This document shows, piece after piece, positions 17,901-20,950 of a stretch of 20,950 nt of DNA. The stretch is from the NCBI RefSeq assembly GCF_000485595.1, contig NW_014577692.1:21703-42652 (forward strand). The letters are read 5' to 3'. The notes under the pieces were generated by a model, which worked only from the letters and a program-made list of their open reading frames with translations, was not told the origin of the DNA and made no database searches. The position numbers and the translations under genes are program-made. Origin of the DNA: Priapulus caudatus (lineage: Eukaryota; Priapulida; Priapulimorpha; Priapulimorphida; Priapulidae). Each line of letters begins with the position of its first letter. Position 1 is the first letter of the stretch.

Positions 17901-19319
17901 TTAAATTAAAAACTTAACTGAAATTTACGTCACAACTGCAGTGAGTGTTTGCACATGTACACAGAAGGGAAAATCACCTAGGGCTGCCATTACCTGTTGC
18001 ACAACTTTGACAACAATTGACACTTAATTGACACGAATTGATAACTTAACTAAAATTTACGTCACAAGTGCAGCGAGTGTTTGCGCATGTAAAAGGAAGA
18101 GCAGCTGCTTAGCGTGTACATAGAAAGGAAGAGGACCTATAGGGCTGCCCTTACCTGTTGCACACGGATGTTCCTCTTTCCCTTACACTGCATCAGTCGT
18201 GGTTCGTACACCTCTGGTGTCACGTGCTTAAATCCTGAAGCCACGCCTCCCTTCAGATACCTGCACATAATATAATAATGTACGTTATACTATTATAGCC
18301 AGAGTCACGACTATCATGCTAGTTCAAACAACACCGAGTTACTTTAGTTAGCGTAAGTGAGGTTACCCTATATGGGTATCTGGTGGAGCATATATTTGTT
18401 TATTTGTTTTATAAAAGATGATGCATTTAACATCGATAATTTATTTGACTGAAGTTTGAAACAAAAGAGTCACGTATACACGTATAGCCACAAGTATGGT
18501 GTCGAAAATGCGTGATATATATGATTTCTGTGGAATACTTACTTGACACCCTTCTTGAAGTAGGACATAAACCTCTTCGATTCATGGAATTGCACCTCGC
18601 GGTACTGCACCGGTGCGCCACCTAGTGAGTCGTCCAGTTCAACGGTCTTATAGGCTGCCACACCTTGTTCATCCTAATTTACATATTTTCATTAATGAAG
18701 ATGAGTAAGAAATTTCAAGGTTAATTCATGACAGTTGAGTTATATCAACAATTTAAGTTATAGTTAATCATTTGAGTAATATCAACAACTCATATACATA
18801 TCTAAATTATGGGGCACATTGGAGTTTCGATCAGTCTTTCTGCATTATCACATTGTAAATAAAATAATAATTAAATAAACTAAACTATATTAACTAAAAC
18901 AAAATACTAACTAGACCAATATAATATGTACTTAATCACCTGAGATGTTTCTGAACCCAGCCAGAAATGAATATCCCATTCAAGATGAGTTTCAACCAAT
19001 CGTGTCTGAAATAACAAACAAATTTAAGAACATGCACGTATACATTTATATGGTATCACGCACATATTCACATCAAACAAGAATATTCCAAAACTATAAC
19101 TGTTTGCCCAAATTCAAACAGGCACTCTCCATGATACGTGAATGGGGAATTCAATGTGCATTGTCAACAACTACATTAGATGACTGATTAAAACTCGCTC
19201 TAATTTAATTTCCTATTTTTAGAGAAGTCTCGATAGAAGCTCACCTTGAGAATAATGTAGGAGTCTCCTTGATAAAACTGTCCAGTAAATTCTGTTGGCA
19301 CGGGAACTACTTGCATTTG
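5926..19319 (-). CDS. gsn: Six-domain gelsolin-family actin-severing/capping protein, 24 exons, 5' end missing
   Basis: Gelsolins bind actin in response to calcium, sever and cap filaments, and are controlled by phosphoinositides in the cytoplasm. Spliced on the minus strand, 24 exons give 745 residues plus stop, close to cytoplasmic gelsolin (about 730). All junctions are GT-AG with matching phases. Approximate domains: G1 1-95, G2 110-215, G3 228-335, linker 336-385, G4 393-485, G5 505-600, G6 615-730. Family marks seen: GDSYIILK (G1), the basic [14 protein letters not shown] stretch that corresponds to the phosphoinositide-binding segment, GDVFILD and [15 protein letters not shown] (G2), DCFIIDGG (G3), [13 protein letters not shown] and [11 protein letters not shown] (G4), DEFWDALGG (G5), GDDVMILD and IYIWVGKGS (G6). 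The Asp positions used for type-2 calcium sites are kept in the domains read. No villin headpiece follows G6, so gelsolin is preferred over villin; 1:1 orthology is not shown. Two small exons (21 and 39 nt) look optional. Confidence 0.93.
6495..6623 (-). CDS. gsn: Gelsolin exon 23: end of G6
   Basis: Phase 0-0, 43 codons. [14 protein letters not shown] and [19 protein letters not shown] match the YIETDP-R and VVKQGFEPPSFVGWF-WD motifs that close G6. Acceptor tttaccag, donor GAG|gtagga. Confidence 0.94.
6909..6974 (-). CDS. gsn: Gelsolin exon 22: G6 core and helix
   Basis: Phase 0-0, 22 codons: [20 protein letters not shown] then GM, matching VFVWVGK-S-EEEK of G6. Acceptor taattatag, donor ATG|gtgagt. 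Confidence 0.95.
7216..7263 (-). CDS. gsn: Gelsolin exon 21: G6 calcium-site strand
   Basis: Phase 0-0, 16 codons: [16 protein letters not shown], equivalent to the DDVMLLD strand of G6. Acceptor ccctgtag, donor GAG|gtatat. Confidence 0.93.
7766..7804 (-). CDS. gsn: Gelsolin exon 20: 39-nt small exon, probably optional
   Basis: 39 nt, phase 0-0, acceptor gcttttcag and donor GAG|gtattg. Included, it adds [13 protein letters not shown]. Skipped, exon 19 joins exon 21 to give [15 protein letters not shown], the canonical G6 sequence. It therefore looks like a frame-neutral cassette inserting an acidic, Pro-rich loop. Its use in mRNA is inference. Confidence 0.6.
7805..8260. other. Gelsolin intron 19 (between exons 19 and 20), nothing else seen
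   Basis: 456 bp of AT-rich intron. No repeat or coding signal was recognised. Confidence 0.7.
8261..8353 (-). CDS. gsn: Gelsolin exon 19: start of G6
   Basis: Phase 0-0, 31 codons: [20 protein letters not shown] then [11 protein letters not shown]. It matches PPRLF-CSN and the strand before the QEDL motif of G6. Acceptor acgttacag, donor GAG|gtaatt. Confidence 0.93.
8506..8605. repeat. AT-rich tandem repeat, about 46-bp period
   Basis: acatttaatactacatttaa, then cattaaacatttaa, recurs about twice with small changes, plus a partial third copy, in the intron between exons 18 and 19. Confidence 0.75.
8659..8811 (-). CDS. gsn: Gelsolin exon 18: G5 helix and end
   Basis: Phase 0-0, 51 codons. 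It starts [17 protein letters not shown] and contains [17 protein letters not shown], the EG-EPD-FW-ALGG hallmark ending G5. Acceptor ctacacag, donor TGG|gtgaga. Confidence 0.94.
8812..9343. other. Gelsolin intron 17 (between exons 17 and 18), nothing else seen
   Basis: 532 bp without coding or repeat structure. It contains a chance resemblance to a phage promoter (see rejected items). Confidence 0.7.
9344..9427 (-). CDS. gsn: Gelsolin exon 17: G5 core
   Basis: Phase 0-0, 28 codons: [20 protein letters not shown] then ATYIWRGK. This is the ALNSNDAFVLKTP and YLWVG core of G5, with the Asp of its calcium site kept. Confidence 0.94.
9475..9513. repeat. (TA)n and (CGCA)n microsatellites
   Basis: tatatatatatata runs into cacgcacgcacgcacgcacg within intron 16. 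Confidence 0.9.
9573..9634. repeat. 62-bp palindrome with 21-bp perfect arms
   Basis: tatcaagagctaataatacc plus t, and its exact complement, surround an AT-only core that is itself nearly palindromic. A (TA)n run follows. Confidence 0.9.
9662..9978. mobile_element. hAT-like MITE, about 317 bp
   Basis: The left end caggggtagaaattaac and right end (read inward) caggatgtgaaattaac agree at 13 of 17 bases, and both lead into gggagtc repeats, including the palindrome gggagtccaacggactccc. CAGGG-type ends suggest hAT. The flanking octamers tatatttg and tatagtgt are only partly alike, so the target duplication is uncertain. Confidence 0.6.
10158..10271 (-). CDS. gsn: Gelsolin exon 16: G4-G5 linker and G5 start
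   Basis: Phase 0-0, 38 codons. It begins GGRASGFRN (GGTSREGG-like), then [10 protein letters not shown] and NTRAVQ, the first strands of G5. Acceptor gcgtag, donor CAG|gtacgt. Confidence 0.93.
10484..10555 (-). CDS. gsn: Gelsolin exon 15: end of G4
   Basis: Phase 0-0, 24 codons: [20 protein letters not shown] then VVFM, matching the VRVVQGKEPAH motif closing G4. Acceptor acccacag, donor ATG|gtatgt. Confidence 0.94.
10788..10874 (-). CDS. gsn: Gelsolin exon 14: G4 helix
   Basis: Phase 0-0, 29 codons: [20 protein letters not shown] then DEVGGKAVQ. It matches the STQDE-AASAI-LDEELGG helix of G4. Confidence 0.94.
11076..11213 (-). CDS. gsn: Gelsolin exon 13: G4 N-terminal half
   Basis: Phase 0-0, 46 codons. 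[13 protein letters not shown] and [13 protein letters not shown] form the WRIE and GDSY signature of G4. It ends with FYIVYFWQ, as in the IIYNWQG of gelsolins. Confidence 0.95.
11214..11722. other. Gelsolin intron 12 (between exons 12 and 13), nothing else seen
   Basis: 509 bp of AT-rich intron without recognised structure. Confidence 0.7.
11723..11859 (-). CDS. gsn: Gelsolin exon 12: G3-G4 linker
   Basis: 137 nt, phase 1 in and 0 out. It encodes [20 protein letters not shown] and [10 protein letters not shown], then [10 protein letters not shown]. The DDGSG motif just before VWRIE is typical of the entry into G4. The linker is unusually basic (SRRKR). Confidence 0.88.
11860..12235. other. 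Gelsolin intron 11 (between exons 11 and 12), nothing else seen
   Basis: 376 bp. Frames crossing it on either strand are extensions of exon reading frames, not genes. Confidence 0.7.
12236..12392 (-). CDS. gsn: Gelsolin exon 11: end of G3 and start of G3-G4 linker
   Basis: 157 nt, phase 0 in and 1 out. It has [29 protein letters not shown] and [11 protein letters not shown], matching the GYP and EGGETPLFKQFFKNW motifs and the following linker. Donor CAC|gtacgt was chosen because its phase fits exon 12. A second GTAC donor lies four bases away but breaks frame, and CAG|gtgggg upstream has the wrong phase. Confidence 0.85.
12616..12714 (-). CDS. gsn: Gelsolin exon 10: G3 core
   Basis: Phase 0-0, 33 codons: [20 protein letters not shown] then [13 protein letters not shown]. 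This is the DCFILD-IFVW-GK core and helix of G3. Acceptor gtgtttcag, donor ATG|gtatgt. Confidence 0.94.
12826..12957. repeat. (CT)n/(CTTT)n and (AT)n microsatellite block
   Basis: Two similar blocks of ctctctctttctttcttt are followed by an AT run, within the intron between exons 9 and 10. On the transcribed strand this is a purine-rich run. Confidence 0.92.
13014..13092 (-). CDS. gsn: Gelsolin exon 9: start of G3
   Basis: 79 nt, phase 2 in and 0 out. It encodes [20 protein letters not shown] and then DMLDSQ, matching the first strands of G3 (LYKVSDASG-type). Acceptor gttatag, donor CAG|gtattt. Confidence 0.92.
13093..13647. other. Gelsolin intron 8 (between exons 8 and 9), nothing else seen
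   Basis: 555 bp of AT-rich intron downstream of the 21-nt microexon. No repeat recognised. Confidence 0.7.
13648..13668 (-). CDS. gsn: Gelsolin exon 8: 21-nt microexon, probably optional
   Basis: 21 nt between acceptor gataacag and strong donor GG|gtgagt, phase 2-2. Included, it adds LPLDAEG after the Arg of TALYR. Skipped, exon 7 joins exon 9 to give LYRVSDASG, the canonical start of G3. Splice sites, frame and phase support it as a cassette. That it is used is inference. Confidence 0.6.
13669..14457. other. Gelsolin intron 7 (between exons 7 and 8), short repeat only
   Basis: 789 bp, AT-rich. A small run of gtactt repeats lies at about 14303-14345. Nothing else recognised. Confidence 0.7.
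14458..14584 (-). CDS. gsn: Gelsolin exon 7: end of G2 and acidic G2-G3 linker
   Basis: 127 nt, phase 1 in and 2 out. It has [11 protein letters not shown] (the end-of-domain EP-FFEALG motif), an acidic linker with DEGGADDEN, and TALY plus two bases of Arg. The acceptor is a GAGCAG tandem (NAGNAG): use of the upstream AG would extend the exon to 14587 and add one Ala. Confidence 0.88.
14826..14892 (-). CDS. gsn: Gelsolin exon 6: G2 helix
   Basis: 67 nt, phase 0 in and 1 out. It encodes [19 protein letters not shown], matching the QVSKGIRDNERSGRA segment of gelsolins. Acceptor ttcttacag, donor TTGG|gtaaga. Confidence 0.93.
15322..15950. other. Assembly gap (629 N)
   Basis: Run of N inside the Helitron. 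Exons 5 and 6 join in phase across it and give continuous gelsolin sequence, so no gelsolin exon is expected here. The true length may differ from the number of N. Confidence 1.
16295..16474 (+). pseudogene. Helitron Pif1-like helicase, C-terminal fragment
   Basis: In frame up to the TGA at 16472-16474 are [20 protein letters not shown] and [20 protein letters not shown], then [11 protein letters not shown]. These match the end of the Helitron/Pif1 helicase: the TINKSQGQTL region (here degraded, without SQG), PVFSHGQLYVA-SRV (motif VI region) and the final VVY-E-L. A stop at 16244-16246 closes the frame upstream, and no Rep domain is visible outside the gap. It is a relic. A minus-strand frame across 16100-16480 is its shadow. 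Confidence 0.82.
16569..16596 (+). terminator. Helitron 3' terminal hairpin and CTAG end
   Basis: CCCGG and CCGGG pair around a 6-base loop, followed by tagaccag and CTAG, then a host T. This is the transposition-termination structure of Helitrons. Confidence 0.8.
16712..16822 (-). CDS. gsn: Gelsolin exon 5: G2 core
   Basis: Phase 0-0, 37 codons. It has [14 protein letters not shown] and [17 protein letters not shown], the G2 strand with the GD-F calcium motif (the site of the Asp mutated in human gelsolin amyloidosis) and the start of the G2 helix. It joins exon 6 directly (KIK then [11 protein letters not shown]), so no exon is lost in the assembly gap between them. Confidence 0.94.
16846..16960. 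repeat. 22-bp tandem repeat, about 5 copies
   Basis: Unit ctacatcaccaaaactctat plus ca, with small changes (agtacatcaccaaaactgta). It lies in the intron between exons 4 and 5. Confidence 0.92.
17008..17088. repeat. (CACG)n/(CA)n microsatellite
   Basis: Mixed cacgcacgcacaca and gcatgcacgcac units. Confidence 0.88.
17509..17610. repeat. Tandem direct repeat, 46 bp identical, period 56
   Basis: acttatttccacattaaact followed by taattaatttgattattaaa occurs at 17509 and 17565 without a visible difference, separated by about 10 bp (cacaccaacc). The identity suggests recent duplication. Confidence 0.9.
17911..18164. repeat. Tandem duplication reaching into the exon 4 donor
   Basis: The segment from aacttaactgaaatttacgt to ttacctgttgcaca (17911-18003) recurs at 18043-18164, where its end is the genuine end of exon 4 with its donor. 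The inner copy therefore carries a decoy donor, CAACAG|gtaatg. The outer copy has an extra stretch, agcagctgcttagcgtg. Confidence 0.82.
18155..18260 (-). CDS. gsn: Gelsolin exon 4: phosphoinositide-binding segment, start of G2
   Basis: The first base completes Lys with exon 3, giving [14 protein letters not shown]. That is nearly identical to the basic segment that in known gelsolins binds PIP2 and the filament side. The exon continues into G2 with [15 protein letters not shown] and uses donor CAG|gtaagg. The donor region is duplicated about 170 bp downstream in the intron. Confidence 0.94.
18543..18673 (-). CDS. gsn: Gelsolin exon 3: G1 helix and C-terminal part
   Basis: Starts [15 protein letters not shown] and ends FKKGV plus two bases (phase 0 in, 2 out), with donor AA|gtaagt. 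This is the long G1 helix (DESGAAA-type) followed by the G1-G2 connecting segment. The exon contains a sequence close to the vertebrate CTCF consensus at about 18612-18625 (see findings). Confidence 0.93.
18940..19005 (-). CDS. gsn: Gelsolin exon 2: G1 core
   Basis: Phase 0-0, 22 codons, acceptor tatttcag, donor CAG|gtgatt. It contains [14 protein letters not shown], equivalent to the DLHYWLG-SQDE core of G1. Confidence 0.92.
19245..19319 (-). CDS. gsn: Gelsolin exon 1 of model: start of G1
   Basis: Phase 0-0, 25 codons, acceptor catttgcag and donor AAG|gtgagc. It encodes [20 protein letters not shown], then YIILK. This matches the G1 strand and the GD-Y calcium-site motif. It is not the true first exon: the family has a WRIE-like segment just before this point, and there is no start codon in context. 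Confidence 0.92.
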
Positions 19320-20950
19320 CTGCAAATGAAAGTTAAATACCCGATAACTAACCATAATCACCAGTGCTAGTTGTCAGAAGACATTCAATTCCATAGTTCA
19401 GAAAATCTGCACCTTTCAAACTGTATAACAGGTTTGTTGCATGCAAGGCAAACAATCCATCAAGGGCCCTATGTAAGACATCACTGATCAGGTATTTCTC
19501 ATTTGATAGATGTTGTTAATATTTACCCCAAAACGCCGCACGATAGGAGAATTGACCAATTTTTTGTCTCCAATTCCTCCCATCGTATTCTCCTCATATA
19601 GCATGACCACTGACTAATACCTCACTTGCTACACTAACTCATATTTGACTAATCATTAATTAAATTCAGTCCGTTTACTTGCCCTGTTCATACTATTGCA
19701 ATGGACATCAACACATTACTCAGTCTGGTAATTACACATAGTGAGGTATATATGAACACATGGTAGCTTGGCAGGGGGCCATGCAGGCTGTGTGGTGAGT
19801 CAATGTATAGCAATTCTCTACTCATGAATAACAAGCACAAGAGTTGCTTTCATAAGAATTTATCAATGATATGATCCCAAGCCGGGGTGGCTCATTATGT
19901 TCTGCATTTACAACACAAATATGCTCGGGTTACAAACTAAATAATGACGAGAACATACGTCTAGACAAACTGTAACCAATTATGCATATAGGCAGACTTA
20001 ATTTGTAAAACCATATTTTACTACTTGATATGATGGAGGGTAACTGAAAAATTCAAGGGTGTGTTGGTACTGAGCATGTTGCATATGTCTGGAGCAGCTG
20101 GTTGCTGCATGGGATGAGGGGGGGGGGGGGGTTCAGACACACTGGTACATGTGCAGTCTAAGTAAAAGTAGGGCAGGGATGGAAAGATGATATCCTTCAG
20201 AGTCCAGACCTCCACCTACTGCGCTGCTCCCCATCCCTGTACTAGTAGTATACAGCTGTGGCATTGGCAAGCAATAGGGGTGTGGGGGAACTTGCCCGAA
20301 CTTGCATAGCACCAGAGGTGTGACCGAACACATACTTTAGTGAATTTATTAGAGAATGCTGGTGAATGACTCATGGCGGTAACGCCTTGATCGTAGCATG
20401 TGGAGCCGGCTTTGTCAGAACTGGTTGGAAGTAGATTTGTATATAGGTGTAGCTGCCCTTTATAACACCTAGAATAATGTCGATTTTTTGAAAAAGTAAA
20501 TAATTTACTGTCACTGTACATGTATATGTTACGCCCCACCACAACATCTAGCTACATGACTCTATATAGTCCATAACAGTGTAGTCCAAATCCACTATAC
20601 AACAGCTAGGTCGATCTGCACAGTGAAGTATATTGCACTAAGTACTATAATAGAGCTACACGACCCCATACTACTTACTAGACAACCCAGAGTAATACCA
20701 GGAGTGAATATAAGAACAAATATTGTCTTCATTCACTAGCTCCTGCTAATACAAGTGTGGAGATTTCGGGGGTGTGTAACTCACATGGGCAGTAGCCTAG
20801 ATCAGGATGGATAGATTGAACTCAGAGTATAGAGGGAATAGCCATATATAGACTAAGGACAGGATAAACTATATAACGCCTGTCGTACCGTAGTTGCATG
20901 GCTACCCCTAGGGCCACTACACAAGTATATGACACAATGCACTGCAGTAT
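19320..20950. other. 5' flank or first intron of the gelsolin gene; no gene clearly seen
   Basis: AT-rich sequence with a poly-G run at about 20117-20130. A WRIE-type first exon was looked for on the minus strand and not found, apart from the weak candidate at 19527-19583. The start of the gene is probably beyond the window. Confidence 0.55.
19527..19583 (-). CDS. Weak candidate for the gelsolin first coding exon
   Basis: A minus-strand ATG at 19581-19583 opens 19 codons (MGGIGDKKLVNSPIVRRFG) ending at GGG|gtaaat in phase 0, the phase exon 1 of the model needs. The last residues RRFG fall where the family has WRIE or WRVE, but Trp and Glu are absent. The real first exon may lie beyond 20950. 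Confidence 0.22.

Noticed and set aside
20192-20215. VEVWTLKD on the minus strand as the missing WRIE exon
   Set aside because: It resembles the start of G1, but no splice donor follows in a usable phase and the frame runs on into unrelated sequence.

Overview
The window is metazoan-style nuclear DNA: one intron-rich gene with GT-AG introns, GC-richer exons in AT-rich introns, many simple repeats, MITE-like foldbacks and a Helitron. The species cannot be fixed from the sequence. It looks like an invertebrate, possibly an early-branching animal, but that is inference.

The one gene I can support lies on the minus strand, from about 19319 down to 5926. I assembled it as 24 coding exons whose phases all agree (2238 nt, 745 codons plus stop). 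It encodes a six-domain actin-severing and capping protein of the gelsolin family. In order: G1 (exons 1-4), G2 (exons 4-7), G3 (exons 7-11), a linker, G4 (exons 12-15), G5 (exons 16-18) and G6 (exons 19-23). The protein ends in a very short terminal exon with the motif WKLAKK and a stop. I see no villin headpiece. The first residues of G1 are missing: the expected first exon (WRIE-like) is not clearly present upstream of 19319.

Two very short exons have lengths divisible by three and sit between exons of equal phase: 21 nt at 13648-13668 and 39 nt at 7766-7804. In both cases, joining the flanking exons directly restores the canonical gelsolin sequence. They therefore look like optional cassette (micro)exons that add 7 and 13 acidic residues.

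The intron between exons 5 and 6 holds a Helitron of the opposite orientation (about 15244-16596). It has a TC 5' end, an A/T insertion site, a relic of the Pif1-like helicase C-terminus, and a 3' hairpin followed by CTAG. A 629-base assembly gap (15322-15950) lies inside it and hides no gelsolin exon.

The 3' flank of the gene (1-5925) holds no gene I can support. It has a 37-bp minisatellite (1-165), a CpG-rich patch (about 890-1200), a 22-bp tandem repeat (1430-1641), a 220-bp foldback element (2262-2480), a pogo/Tigger-like MITE (2701-2874), a CAG/GCA repeat (2972-3115), two hairpins (3447-3528 and 3853-3942) and a 122-bp diverged tandem duplication (4110-4345). The 5' flank (19320-20950) is mostly featureless.
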